Shown here in pieces: positions 6,770 to 15,811 of a stretch of DNA of 64,000 nucleotides (within the stretch, counting starts at the first letter, position 1; every line of letters begins with the position of its first letter). The notes beneath the pieces are model-generated. The model did no database searches. It saw only the letters and a list, made by a program, of their open reading frames with translations, and had not been told where the DNA came from. The position numbers and the translations under genes are program-made. The stretch covers positions 1,488,001 to 1,552,000 of the forward strand of contig NZ_JARTWB010000002.1 of the NCBI RefSeq assembly GCF_031450785.1, given 5' to 3'. Source of the DNA: Caballeronia sp. LZ062 (GTDB lineage: Bacteria; Pseudomonadota; Gammaproteobacteria; Burkholderiales; Burkholderiaceae).

Positions 6770-9463
6770 TTAGACGGTCATCGGATTGGGTTTGGACGGG
6801 TCGAGGTTGTACTTCTTGATCGCCTCAGCGACGACGTTACGCTCGATCGTGCCTTCGTCGGCGAGCGCGTTGAGCGCCGCCAGCGTGACCCAGTAGCGGT
6901 CGACTTCGAAGAAGTGGCGCAGCGCTTCACGCGTATCCGAGCGGCCGTAGCCGTCGGTGCCGAGCACCACGAACTTGTTCGGCACGTAGCCGCGAATCTG
7001 GTCGACGAGCGCGCGGATGTAGTCCGTCGACGCGATCACCGGACCTTGCGCACCCTTGAGCAGGTTCGTCACGTGCGGCACGCGCTTCTCTTCGGTCGGA
7101 TGCAGCAGGTTGTAGCGCTCGCACGCCTGACCTTCGCGGGCCAGTTCGGTGAAGCTCGGCACGCTCCAAAGGTCGGCGGACACGCCCCAGTCGTTCTTCA
7201 GCAGATCGGCGGCGGCGATGACTTCGTTGAAAATCGTGCCCGCGCCCATCAGCTGGACGTGCGCCTTGCCTGCGCTCTCGGCCTTGTTGAACGCGTACAT
7301 GCCCTTGATGATGTCGGCCGCAACCGACTCACCTTGCGGAATCGCCGGATGCTCGTAGTTCTCGTTCATCACGGTGATGTAGTAGTACACGTCCTCCTGC
7401 TCCTGCACCATGCGGCGCAGGCCGTCTTGCATGATGACGGCGAGTTCGTAGCCGAAGGTCGGGTCGTAGCTCACGCAGTTCGGAATCGACGCCGCCCACA
7501 GCAGCGAGTGGCCGTCTTCGTGCTGAAGCCCTTCACCGTTCAGCGTCGTGCGGCCCGCAGTGCCGCCCAGCAGGAAGCCGCGCGAACGCATGTCGCCCGC
7601 GGCCCACGCGAGGTCGCCGATGCGCTGGAAGCCGAACATCGAGTAGAAGATGTAGAACGGGATCATGATCTCGCCGTGCGTCGAGTACGACGTCGCGGCC
7701 GCGATCCAGTCACACATGCCACCGGCTTCGTTGATGCCTTCCTGCAGGATCTGACCCGTCTCCGATTCCTTGTAGAACATCAGCTGGTCGGAGTCTTCCG
7801 GAATGTACTTCTGGCCGTCCTGATTCCAGATGCCGATCTGGCGGAAGAGGCCTTCCATGCCGAAGGTACGCGACTCGTCCGGCACGATCGGCACGACGCG
7901 CTTGCCGATGGCCTTGTCCTTCAGCAGGATGTTCAGCACGCGCACGAACGCCATCGTCGTGGAGATTTCGCGGCCTTCGCCCGTGCCCTTCAGCAACGGC
8001 TCGAACGCGGACAGCGCCGGCACCGGCAGCGATTCCGCCTTTTCGCGGCGCGCCGGCAGATAGCCGCCCAGATCCATGCGCTTCTGGCGCATGTACTCGA
8101 GTTCCTTCGAGCCTTCCTCGAACGTCAGGTACGGCACGTCGACGATCTGTTCATCGGTGATCGGCAGGCGGAACTGGTCGCGGAATTTCTTCAGCGTCTC
8201 GATCGGCAGCTTCTTCTGCTGGTGCGTGATGTTCATGGCCTGACCGTGCTCGCCCATGCCATAGCCCTTGATGGTCTTGGCGAGGATGACGGTCGGCGCG
8301 CCCTTCGTCTTCGTGGCGGCGTCGAACGCGGCGTAGATCTTGTGCGGGTCGTGGCCGCCGCGGTTCAGGTTCCAGATGTCTTCATCGGACCAGTCGGCGA
8401 CGAGCGCCTTGAGTTCCGGCGTATTGAAGAAGTGCTCGCGCACGAACGCGCCCGACTCGGACTTGTACGTCTGATATTCGCCGTCCACCACTTCCATCAT
8501 GCGGCGCATCAGCGCGCCGGTCTTGTCGCGGGCGAAAAGCGCGTCCCAGCGGCTGCCCCAGATGACCTTGATGACGTTCCAGCCCGCGCCGCGGAACTCG
8601 CTTTCCAGTTCCTGGATGATCTTGCCGTTGCCGCGCACCGGGCCGTCCAGGCGCTGCAGGTTGCAGTTGATGACGAACACGAGGTTGTCCAGACGCTCGC
8701 GGCCGGCCATGCCGATCGCGCCGAGCGATTCCGGCTCATCCGTTTCGCCGTCGCCGAGGAACGCCCAGACCTTGCGGCCCTCCGTCTTCGCGATGCCGCG
8801 CGCCTGCATGTACTTCATGAAGCGCGCCTGGTAGATCGCCATGATCGGGCCGAGACCCATCGAGACGGTCGGGAACTGCCAGAAGTCCGGCATCAGCCAC
8901 GGATGCGGATACGACGAAATGCCCTCGCCGCCCACTTCCTGGCGGAAGTTGTTCAGTTGCTTCTCGGTCAGGCGCCCGAGCAGGAACGCGCGCGAGTACA
9001 CGCCCGGCGACGAGTGGCCCTGCACGAACACGAGATCGCCGCCATGCTCTTTCGAGGGCGCGTGCCAGAAGTGGTTGAAGCCGACGTCATAGAGCGTCGC
9101 GGCCGACGCGAACGAGGCGATGTGCCCGCCGACGTTCGTGTCCTTGCCCGCGCGCAGCACCATGGCGATGGCGTTCCAGCGCGTGTACGAACGGATGCGG
9201 TGCTCGATGTCCTGGTCGCCCGGAATCTTCGCCTGCGACGCGACCGGGATCGTATTGATGTACGGGGTGTTCGCCGAAAACGGCAGATGCTCGCCGTGCA
9301 CGCGAGCGAACTCGATCTGTTTTTCGATCAGGTAATGCGCGCGGTCAGGTCCGACCGCGGAAATCACGCCATCCAGTGCTTCGAGCCATTCGGCGGTTTC
9401 CTGCGGATCGTCGTCCTTGGCATTGGCGACATATTTGAGAACTTCGTCGGGTACAGCGGACAT
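6770..9463 (-). CDS. aceE: Pyruvate dehydrogenase E1 component (homodimeric type)
   Basis: An 897-residue thiamine-diphosphate enzyme that decarboxylates pyruvate and acetylates the lipoyl arms of E2. The length matches AceE (about 890 residues), and GDGETDEPES begins the ThDP-binding motif. The start is the ATG at 9463 (MSAVPDEVLKY), preceded at good spacing by AGGAGA; the open frame upstream of it is not family-like. It is the first gene of the aceE-aceF-lpdA operon, which links glycolysis to the TCA cycle. A candidate promoter lies at 9547-9576. The divergent neighbour is a membrane sensor kinase with its regulator. Confidence 0.97.
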   Translation of the reverse strand: MSAVPDEVLKYVANAKDDDPQETAEWLEALDGVISAVGPDRAHYLIEKQIEFARVHGEHLPFSANTPYINTIPVASQAKIPGDQDIEHRIRSYTRWNAIAMVLRAGKDTNVGGHIASFASAATLYDVGFNHFWHAPSKEHGGDLVFVQGHSSPGVYSRAFLLGRLTEKQLNNFRQEVGGEGISSYPHPWLMPDFWQFPTVSMGLGPIMAIYQARFMKYMQARGIAKTEGRKVWAFLGDGETDEPESLGAIGMAGRERLDNLVFVINCNLQRLDGPVRGNGKIIQELESEFRGAGWNVIKVIWGSRWDALFARDKTGALMRRMMEVVDGEYQTYKSESGAFVREHFFNTPELKALVADWSDEDIWNLNRGGHDPHKIYAAFDAATKTKGAPTVILAKTIKGYGMGEHGQAMNITHQQKKLPIETLKKFRDQFRLPITDEQIVDVPYLTFEEGSKELEYMRQKRMDLGGYLPARREKAESLPVPALSAFEPLLKGTGEGREISTTMAFVRVLNILLKDKAIGKRVVPIVPDESRTFGMEGLFRQIGIWNQDGQKYIPEDSDQLMFYKESETGQILQEGINEAGGMCDWIAAATSYSTHGEIMIPFYIFYSMFGFQRIGDLAWAAGDMRSRGFLLGGTAGRTTLNGEGLQHEDGHSLLWAASIPNCVSYDPTFGYELAVIMQDGLRRMVQEQEDVYYYITVMNENYEHPAIPQGESVAADIIKGMYAFNKAESAGKAHVQLMGAGTIFNEVIAAADLLKNDWGVSADLWSVPSFTELAREGQACERYNLLHPTEEKRVPHVTNLLKGAQGPVIASTDYIRALVDQIRGYVPNKFVVLGTDGYGRSDTREALRHFFEVDRYWVTLAALNALADEGTIERNVVAEAIKKYNLDPSKPNPMTV

Positions 9464-9546
9464 GCTCGTCTCCTGATGTGAGGAACGCTCTAAGAACAGC
9501 CGAAAACACACGCCCGCACGGATTCGGGCACTGGCCGCGTGCCGGC

Positions 9547-9576
9547 ATTCTAAAGAGGGTCCAGACCTAGTAGCAA
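9547..9576 (-). promoter_or_regulatory. Candidate sigma-70 promoter of the PDH operon
   Basis: On the minus strand TTGCTA (9576-9571) and TAGAAT (9552-9547) are 18 bp apart, giving a leader of about 77 nt before aceE. The surrounding 9550-9740 stretch is clearly AT-richer than its neighbours, as expected of a divergent promoter region. A candidate -10 for the opposite gene, TACAAT, is at 9733-9738 but lacks a good -35. Confidence 0.5.
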
Positions 9577-9745
9577 GGGATTTTTCGAATCATGGGAGTT
9601 CATCTCATGATGTGAAAAAATGCTGCAATGCACCGTCCGGTATCGTTTTTCTCTCAAACGTTTTGCCTCCTTTTCCCGCAAATGAGCCGTCTTTACCGTC
9701 TTTTTACGCCAATTAACAATCGGGCGCTGCGTTACAATCGCTTCC

Positions 9746-12283
9746 ATGTTGACTGACCGGCTGATCAAACGCTCGGCGCGAGTCGGTAAGAAACCGACCG
9801 ACTCTTCGCCCTCCCGCTGGCACCACGGCCCGTGGTGGTCGAACTCCTATTTACTGACGCCGCTCATCTCGATCATCGTGTTTCTGGTGGTCATGAGTCT
9901 GATTCTCTGGAGCCTCAACCGGCGCGAGCAGCAGCAGCAGGAAGACACGCTGTATCGCAACGTGGCGTGGGCGCAGCAGCAAATCCGTCTCTCCATGACG
10001 GGTGCGCAAGAACAAATCCAGGCCCTTGCGCGCGACATCGCGGGCGGCCACGGCGACTCGCAGAACTTCCAGACCGCGTCCACCGACATCATGCAGGGGC
10101 ATCCCGAGATCCTCTACATGAACTGGTACACGAGCGAGCACAAGCCGCGCTGGCCCAATTCGCCGCTGCCGGTGCTCGGCTCCCGTCTCGCGAAGCCGAA
10201 CGACACGCAAATGGACGAAGCCGTACAGGCCGCGTTCGACGAAGCGCGCACCACGCGCCGCCAGGTCTACTCCCCTCTTCTCTACGACGATCTCGGCAAC
10301 GGTTACATCACGCTGCAAACGCCGGTCTTCCGCGACCGCGAATTCCTCGGCTCGATCGCGGCGGTGTTTTCGATCGAAGGCATTCTGAAGCGCGACATTC
10401 CGAGCGAACTGTCGGCGAAGTACAAGATCTCGATTACCGATCTGAACAATCGCGAACTCGCCACCACGTCGAGTCGCCCGCGCCTTCCGCGCGACATGTT
10501 CTACGACCTTCCGCTCGATCCGCCCGGGCAGGGGCTGTCGGTGCGCGTCTATTCCTATCCGCAGCTCACGAATTTCACCAATAACACGCTGGTGTGGCTC
10601 GTCGCGGGCTTGTCCTGCTTCGTGCTGTGGAGCCTCTGGAGTCTGTGGAAGCACACGCGCCAGCGCTTCGAGGCGCAGCAGGCGCTCTACGCCGAAGCGT
10701 TCTTCCGCCGCGCGATGGAAAACTCGGTGCTCATCGGCATGCGCGTGCTCGACATGCACGGCCGCATCACGCACGTGAATCCGGCGTTTTGCCGCATGAC
10801 GGGCTGGGACGAGAGCGATCTCGTCGGCAAGAACGCGCCGTTTCCGTACTGGCCGCGCGACGCGTATCCGGAAATGCAGCGCCAGCTCGACATGACTTTG
10901 CGCGGCAAGGCGCCCTCGTCCGGCTTCGAATTGCGCGTGCGCCGCAAGGACGGCTCGTTCTTCCACGCGCGGCTATATGTTTCGCCGCTCATCGACAGTT
11001 CGGGCCGCCAGACGGGCTGGATGTCGTCGATGACTGACATCACGGAGCCGAAGCGCGCCCGCGAGGAACTCGCCGCCGCGCACGAACGCTTCACGACCGT
11101 CCTCGAAAGCCTCGACGCGGCCGTGTCCGTGCTCGCCGCCGACGAAGCGGAACTGCTCTTCGCGAACCGCTATTACCGGCATCTCTTCGGCATCCGCCCG
11201 GACGGGCATCTGCAACTCGCGGGCGCGGCCTTCGACGGCAACGCGCAGAGTTCGTCCGACACGCTCGACATGATCGACACCTACGCGGGCCTGCCGACCG
11301 CCGCGCTCACCGAAAGCTCGGCGGACGCGCAGGAGGTCTACGTCGAAGGCATCCAGAAGTGGTTCGAAGTGCGCCGCCAGTACATTCAGTGGGTGGACGG
11401 CCACCTCGCGCAAATGCAGATCGCGACCGACATCACGCAGCGCAAGCAGGCGCAGGAACTCGCGCATCAGCAGGAAGAGAAGCTTCAGTTCACGAGCCGC
11501 CTGATGACCATGGGCGAGATGGCCTCGTCGCTCGCGCACGAACTGAATCAGCCGCTCGCGGCCATCAATAACTATTGCTCCGGCTGCGTCGCGCTCGTGA
11601 AGTCGGGACGCATGACGCAGGAAACGCTGCTTCCGGTGCTCGAAAAGACCGCTCAGCAGGCCGTGCGCGCGGGCATGATCATCAAGCGCATTCGCGAGTT
11701 CGTGAAACGCAGCGAACCCAAGCGTCAGGCCACGCGCGTGGCGGATATCGTCGCCGACGCGGTCGGTCTCGCCGAGATCGAAGCGCGCAAGCGCAAGATC
11801 CGCATCGTCACCGAAATCCGTTCGCGCATGCCGGTGATCTACGTCGATCCGGTTTTGATCGAACAAGTGTTGGTCAACCTGTTGAAAAACGCCGCCGAAG
11901 CAATGCATGATGCAAAGCCGAACGCCGTCGATCCGGTGATTCGCGTGGTCGTGCAGCGAAACGATGGCGGGTTCGTGTGCATCAGCGTCGTGGATCAGGG
12001 TCCGGGCGTCGACGAAGCCACGGCCGAGCGTCTTTTCGAGCCCTTCTACAGCACGAAATCCGACGGCATGGGCATGGGCCTGAACATTTGCCGCTCGATC
12101 ATCGAATCGCATCGCGGTCGGCTGTGGGTGGTGAACAACGTCGAGGCGGACGGCCACGTGACCGGTGCGACCTTCCACTGCAGCCTGCCTATCGGCGAAG
12201 CGGACGGATCGACGGGACCGGGCGCCGACGCGCGCGACGAACATACCAATACGAGACAACATACCGTTACGGGAGAACTATGA
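9746..12283 (+). CDS. fixL: PAS-domain membrane sensor histidine kinase (FixL-like)
   Basis: An 845-residue kinase. A first membrane helix lies at about 36-57, followed by a periplasmic sensor region of about 225 residues and a second helix near 284-304 (LVWLVAGLSCFVLW). Then come two PAS segments (about 318-560), a HisKA domain with the phospho-acceptor His in SLAHELNQPLAAINN, and an HATPase domain containing NLLKNAAEA and the G-box GMGMGLNICRSII. It overlaps the response regulator gene by 4 bp (ATGA), so the two form one translationally coupled unit. Order and architecture match the FixLJ-type system described in Burkholderia dolosa and B. multivorans. Neither the signal nor a haem-binding role can be read from the sequence. 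Confidence 0.85.
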   Translation: MLTDRLIKRSARVGKKPTDSSPSRWHHGPWWSNSYLLTPLISIIVFLVVMSLILWSLNRREQQQQEDTLYRNVAWAQQQIRLSMTGAQEQIQALARDIAGGHGDSQNFQTASTDIMQGHPEILYMNWYTSEHKPRWPNSPLPVLGSRLAKPNDTQMDEAVQAAFDEARTTRRQVYSPLLYDDLGNGYITLQTPVFRDREFLGSIAAVFSIEGILKRDIPSELSAKYKISITDLNNRELATTSSRPRLPRDMFYDLPLDPPGQGLSVRVYSYPQLTNFTNNTLVWLVAGLSCFVLWSLWSLWKHTRQRFEAQQALYAEAFFRRAMENSVLIGMRVLDMHGRITHVNPAFCRMTGWDESDLVGKNAPFPYWPRDAYPEMQRQLDMTLRGKAPSSGFELRVRRKDGSFFHARLYVSPLIDSSGRQTGWMSSMTDITEPKRAREELAAAHERFTTVLESLDAAVSVLAADEAELLFANRYYRHLFGIRPDGHLQLAGAAFDGNAQSSSDTLDMIDTYAGLPTAALTESSADAQEVYVEGIQKWFEVRRQYIQWVDGHLAQMQIATDITQRKQAQELAHQQEEKLQFTSRLMTMGEMASSLAHELNQPLAAINNYCSGCVALVKSGRMTQETLLPVLEKTAQQAVRAGMIIKRIREFVKRSEPKRQATRVADIVADAVGLAEIEARKRKIRIVTEIRSRMPVIYVDPVLIEQVLVNLLKNAAEAMHDAKPNAVDPVIRVVVQRNDGGFVCISVVDQGPGVDEATAERLFEPFYSTKSDGMGMGLNICRSIIESHRGRLWVVNNVEADGHVTGATFHCSLPIGEADGSTGPGADARDEHTNTRQHTVTGEL

Positions 12284-12918
12284 GCAGTCCAGTCACCACT
12301 CAGGAAACCGTCTTTGTCGTCGACGATGACGAGGCCGTGCGTGATTCTTTGCGCTGGCTGCTCGAAGCGAACGGCTATCGCGTGCAGTGCTTCTCCAGCG
12401 CGGAGTCGTTCCTCGACGTTTATCTGCCCATCGCGCATTCCGGCGCCATCGCGTGCCTGATTCTCGACGTGCGCATGGCCGGCATGACCGGCCTCGAATT
12501 GCAGGAAAAGCTGATCGCGGACAACTCGGTGCTGCCGATCATCTTCGTCACGGGTCACGGCGACGTGCCGATGGCAGTCTCGACCATGAAGAAAGGCGCG
12601 ATGGACTTCATCGAGAAGCCGTTCGACGAAGCCGAATTGCGCAAGCTGGTCGAGCGCATGCTGGAAAAGGCGCGCAGCGAGAGCACGAGCGTCCAGCAGC
12701 AGCGCGCGGCGGCCGAGCGGCTCGGCAAGTTGACGGCGCGCGAGCATCAAGTGCTCGAGCGCATCATCGCGGGGCGGCTCAACAAGCAGATCGCGGATGA
12801 CCTCGGCATCAGCATCAAGACGGTCGAAGCGCATCGCGCGAACATCATGGAAAAGCTTTCGGTCAATACCGTCGCCGACCTGCTGCGCCTCGCGCTGTCC
12901 AACAAGCCGCAGCAGTAA
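12280..12918 (+). CDS. fixJ: LuxR/NarL-type response regulator (FixJ-like)
   Basis: A 212-residue cytoplasmic DNA-binding regulator. The receiver domain has the acidic DDDEAVRD pocket, the phospho-acceptor Asp in LILDVRMAGMTG, a Thr in FVTGHGD and a Lys in IEKPF. After a short linker there is a LuxR-type helix-turn-helix, LTAREHQVLERIIAG followed by NKQIADDLGISIKTVEAHR. The ATG overlaps the kinase stop codon and has GGGAGAA upstream. It is the likely partner of the preceding kinase. Targets cannot be told from the window, though the divergent PDH promoter is an obvious one to test. Confidence 0.88.
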   Translation: MSSPVTTQETVFVVDDDEAVRDSLRWLLEANGYRVQCFSSAESFLDVYLPIAHSGAIACLILDVRMAGMTGLELQEKLIADNSVLPIIFVTGHGDVPMAVSTMKKGAMDFIEKPFDEAELRKLVERMLEKARSESTSVQQQRAAAERLGKLTAREHQVLERIIAGRLNKQIADDLGISIKTVEAHRANIMEKLSVNTVADLLRLALSNKPQQ

Positions 12919-12940
12919 CACGTCTTCGCTGCTTCGTTGC

Positions 12941-12964
12941 GTGGCCGGCTCTCGTGCCGGCCAC
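12941..12964 (+). terminator. Hairpin after fixJ, possible terminator
   Basis: GTGGCCGG (12941-12948) pairs with CCGGCCAC (12957-12964) 22 bp past the stop codon. It lacks a T-run, so it may be a weak or Rho-assisted terminator. Confidence 0.4.
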
Positions 12965-13012
12965 GTTCGCATGGACTGCCCGAACGCGCACCGGCCGGTC
13001 GAATCGACAAGT

Positions 13013-13038
13013 GCGAAACGTGAAATTTCGTGTTTCGC
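13013..13038. promoter_or_regulatory. Inverted repeat next to the DUF3300 promoter
   Basis: GCGAAAC (13013-13019) and GTTTCGC (13032-13038) flank a 12-bp centre that contains the palindrome GAAATTTC. The repeat abuts the -35 hexamer at 13040, a classic operator position. The regulator is unknown. Confidence 0.45.
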
Positions 13039-13039
13039 G

Positions 13040-13069
13040 TTGACACCAAAGAGCGCCCGCCCGTAACTT
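13040..13069 (+). promoter_or_regulatory. Candidate sigma-70 promoter upstream of the DUF3300 gene
   Basis: TTGACA (13040-13045) and TAACTT (13064-13069) are 18 bp apart. Transcription would begin near 13076, about 300 nt before the preferred start codon at 13385 and 20 nt before an in-frame ATG at 13097 that has an ACGGAG ribosome site. Confidence 0.5.
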
Positions 13070-13384
13070 GATCGTGCCCTAACAACGGAGTCGATCATGC
13101 GCGACAAGGCAACCGGTGCACGCCCAGGCAAACGTTTCCACAACCACCTCAGACGCGCGCGAACGTCTTCATCCTTTGCCGCTTCGGCCGGCAACGCCGC
13201 TTTCTTCCGCAGTTCCTTTTGCACTTCTTCTTGCAGTTCCACGCCCCCGCCTGACTTCTCCGCTTTGCATCCGTCCACTTGGCGATGGGTGACGAAAACG
13301 CCGGACACACGCCTCGCGCCTCCAGTTGCAGGCTCCGCGTTGACTCAAACGCTATGCCTGTCGCTCGTCGAGCGCCTGCATGCA

Positions 13385-14668
13385 ATGCGCGTTCTGCTCC
13401 TTGCCACCATGCTCGCTGCGCCGCTCGCCGTGCTTCACGCGCCGCCCGCAATCGCTCAGGCGCAGCCTGCCGCAGCCGCCGGCCAGAAGCTCTCGAACCA
13501 GCAGATCGATGCACTCGTCGCGCCGGTCGCGCTCTATCCCGATGCACTGCTCGCGCAGGTGCTGATGGCTTCGACGTATCCGCAGGACATTCAGGCGGCC
13601 GCGCAGTGGTCGAAGGCGAATCCGAACATCAAGGGCGACGACGCGGTGAAGGCCGTTCAGTCAGAACCGTGGGATCCGAGCGTGCAATCGCTGGTGGCGT
13701 TCCCGCAGGCATTGGCGACGATGGCCTCCAAGCCGGACTGGGTCACGCAACTCGGCAACGCATTCATCGCGCAATCCGGCGACGTGATGGATTCCGTGCA
13801 GCGGCTGCGGCGCGCGGCACAAAGCGCGGGCAATCTGCAGACGACCGAACAGCAGAAGGTAGTCGTCGAGCAAAGCACTATTCAGATCGTGCCTGCCAAT
13901 CCGCAAGTGGTGTATGTGCCGACCTATAACCCGACCGTGGTCTACGGCGCGTGGCCGTATCCGGCGTATCCGCCGGTGTACGTGCCGCCGCAGCCCGGTT
14001 ATGCAATCGCGTCGGGTTTCGCGGCCGGGCTCGCGTTCGGCACGGGCGTCGCGGTCGCCAACGCGCTGTGGGGCAATTGCGACTGGGGCCGCCACGACGT
14101 CAACGTCAACGTGAACCGCTACAACAACATCAACGTCAACAACCGCATCAACGCGAACAGCAACAGCGTACGCTGGAATCGCAACGACCCGCAGTTCAAC
14201 CGGAACAACGTGGCGAACCGGCAGAACTTTGGAAACCAGAATCTCGGCGCGGCGAACCGCGACCAGTTCCGCGGACGCGATCAGGCGCGGGCGCAGGCAG
14301 CGCAAACGCTGCAGCAGCGCACGGGGCAGAACCTCAATCAGTCGGCGAGTCAGCGCGTGCAGAACATCCGGCAAGGCGGCGAAGCGCGCGGCGTCGGCAA
14401 CAACGACTTACATCAGCGCGCGCAGAGCGTGAACCGTGACAACGCGCTGCGCGGCGCAGGCGACGGCAATGCCGCGCGGCAGGACATCCAGCGCGGGCAG
14501 GCGAGCCGCGAGTCATTCGCGAGCGCGCATCCGAATGCGGGCGGCGGCGTGCAACGGCAAGGCGGCGGCCTCGGCAGCGGAGGTGGCGGCATTCAGCGCA
14601 GCGGCGGGTTCCAAGGCGGCGCGGGCGGCGGGTTCCATAGCGGCGGAGGCGGCTTTCATCGCCGCTGA
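13385..14668 (+). CDS. Exported DUF3300 protein with Asn/Gly/Arg-rich tail
   Basis: A 427-residue protein from the ATG at 13385, which gives a signal peptide (MRVLLLATMLAAPLAVLHA). The conserved part includes QQIDALVAPVALYPDALLAQ, PWDPSVQSLVAFPQAL, a possible membrane-proximal glycine/alanine segment, and PTYNPTVVYGAWPYPAYPPVY, all typical of DUF3300. From about residue 235 it is low complexity: Asn-rich (NVNVNRYNNINVNNRINAN), then Gln/Arg/Gly-rich, ending in Gly-rich repeats. The frame is open back to 13097, where an ATG has its own ribosome site and lies just after a promoter, so a 96-residue N-terminal extension is possible but looks non-homologous. The function of DUF3300 is unknown. It pairs with DUF2950 downstream. 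Confidence 0.8.
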   Translation: MRVLLLATMLAAPLAVLHAPPAIAQAQPAAAAGQKLSNQQIDALVAPVALYPDALLAQVLMASTYPQDIQAAAQWSKANPNIKGDDAVKAVQSEPWDPSVQSLVAFPQALATMASKPDWVTQLGNAFIAQSGDVMDSVQRLRRAAQSAGNLQTTEQQKVVVEQSTIQIVPANPQVVYVPTYNPTVVYGAWPYPAYPPVYVPPQPGYAIASGFAAGLAFGTGVAVANALWGNCDWGRHDVNVNVNRYNNINVNNRINANSNSVRWNRNDPQFNRNNVANRQNFGNQNLGAANRDQFRGRDQARAQAAQTLQQRTGQNLNQSASQRVQNIRQGGEARGVGNNDLHQRAQSVNRDNALRGAGDGNAARQDIQRGQASRESFASAHPNAGGGVQRQGGGLGSGGGGIQRSGGFQGGAGGGFHSGGGGFHRR

Positions 14669-14723
14669 GCCGCTCAATGCGCAAGCCCATGTCCATTCCA
14701 TGCCCACGATTCAGGAGTCCGAT

Positions 14724-15638
14724 ATGACCTGCAAGAAAACACTCGCCTCGTCCCCCCGCTCGTTCCTTCGCGCGGTCATCGCCAGCGCGTCGCTCTGTCT
14801 CGCCGCTCCGCTCGCGCACGCGCAGGCTCTTTACTCGACGCCGGAAGCCGCAGCGCAAGCCCTCACCGACGCCATCGCCTCGAACGACGAAGCCGCGCTC
14901 TCTAAGGTGCTCGGCAAGGACCACGCACGCTATGTTCCGACCGACAACATCGGCGCAGAAGACGTCTACGAATACCTCGGCTCGTGGGCGAAGGGACACC
15001 GGATCGTCGAGGAGACCGGCGCCGCCGGCGGCCCGAAGCGCGCGCACATCGAAACCGGCGACAGCGGCTGGACCCTGCCGATTCCGCTCGTCGAGACGGG
15101 CAAAGGCTGGCGCTTCGACATGCCAGCCGCACGCGACGAAGTGCTGACACGGCACATCGGCCGCAACGAGCGTTCGGTGATGCGCGTCGCGCTCGCCTAC
15201 GCGGATGCGCAAAACGATTATCGCAAGCTCACGAACCGCTACGCGGACCGCTTCGTGAGCACGCCCGGCAAGCACGACGGCCTCTACTGGGACAGTGCGC
15301 CCGGAGAGCCGGAGAGTCCACTCGGCCCGCTCGCGGCGGCCATGCCCAACAAGGCGACAGCGTCGGGCGGCTACTACGGCTATCACTACCGCATCCTCAC
15401 CGCGCAAGGTCCGCACGCTAAAGGCGGCGCGAAGAATTACATGGCAGGCGGCGCGCTGAAGGACGGCTTCGGCTTGATCGCGTGGCCGGCAAAATACGGC
15501 GAAACCGGCGTCATGTCCTTCATGATCGATCAGGACGGGCAGCTTTATCAGAAGAACCTGGGGCCGGCGTCGGCGCGCGTGGCAGCGTCGATCAAGACGT
15601 TCGATCCCGATTCGTCCTGGCAGTCGGTCTCGCCGTAG
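14724..15638 (+). CDS. Exported DUF2950 protein
   Basis: A 304-residue protein with a clear signal peptide (residues 1-34, ending AAPLAHAQA) and AGGAG upstream of the ATG at 14724. The body resembles DUF2950: YSTPEAAAQALTDAIASND near the N-terminus, and later GYYGYHYRILTAQGPHAKGG and MSFMIDQDGQLYQKNLG. It lies 55 bp after the DUF3300 gene on the same strand; these two families commonly occur side by side, so they probably act together in the envelope. The biochemical role is unknown. The open frame reaches further upstream inside the DUF3300 gene, but only the chosen start gives a signal peptide. Confidence 0.85.
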   Translation: MTCKKTLASSPRSFLRAVIASASLCLAAPLAHAQALYSTPEAAAQALTDAIASNDEAALSKVLGKDHARYVPTDNIGAEDVYEYLGSWAKGHRIVEETGAAGGPKRAHIETGDSGWTLPIPLVETGKGWRFDMPAARDEVLTRHIGRNERSVMRVALAYADAQNDYRKLTNRYADRFVSTPGKHDGLYWDSAPGEPESPLGPLAAAMPNKATASGGYYGYHYRILTAQGPHAKGGAKNYMAGGALKDGFGLIAWPAKYGETGVMSFMIDQDGQLYQKNLGPASARVAASIKTFDPDSSWQSVSP

Positions 15639-15811
15639 ATCAAGCACGAGGAGCACCGTGGCGCAGCGCGCCGCCGGACGCCCGAAAGCGCCCGGCGGTA
15701 TAATTTCGCCCTTCTTCGAGGGCGCTTCGCGCGCCCTGGCACGCCCGGCAGCAACACGTCTCGCCTGCGCGCCGTCCTCGCCACACCGCCCATTCTCGAT
15801 TCCGATTCGCC

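Noticed and set aside
6764..9481. 905-codon plus-strand open frame across aceE
   Set aside because: Mirror of the aceE frame with low-complexity Arg/His/Val composition; aceE is full length with intact motifs.
9590..9610. TCATG-N11-CATGA inverted repeat upstream of aceE
   Set aside because: Short arms and wide spacing; does not resemble the PdhR-type TTGGT-N3-ACCAA operator and could be chance in AT-rich DNA.
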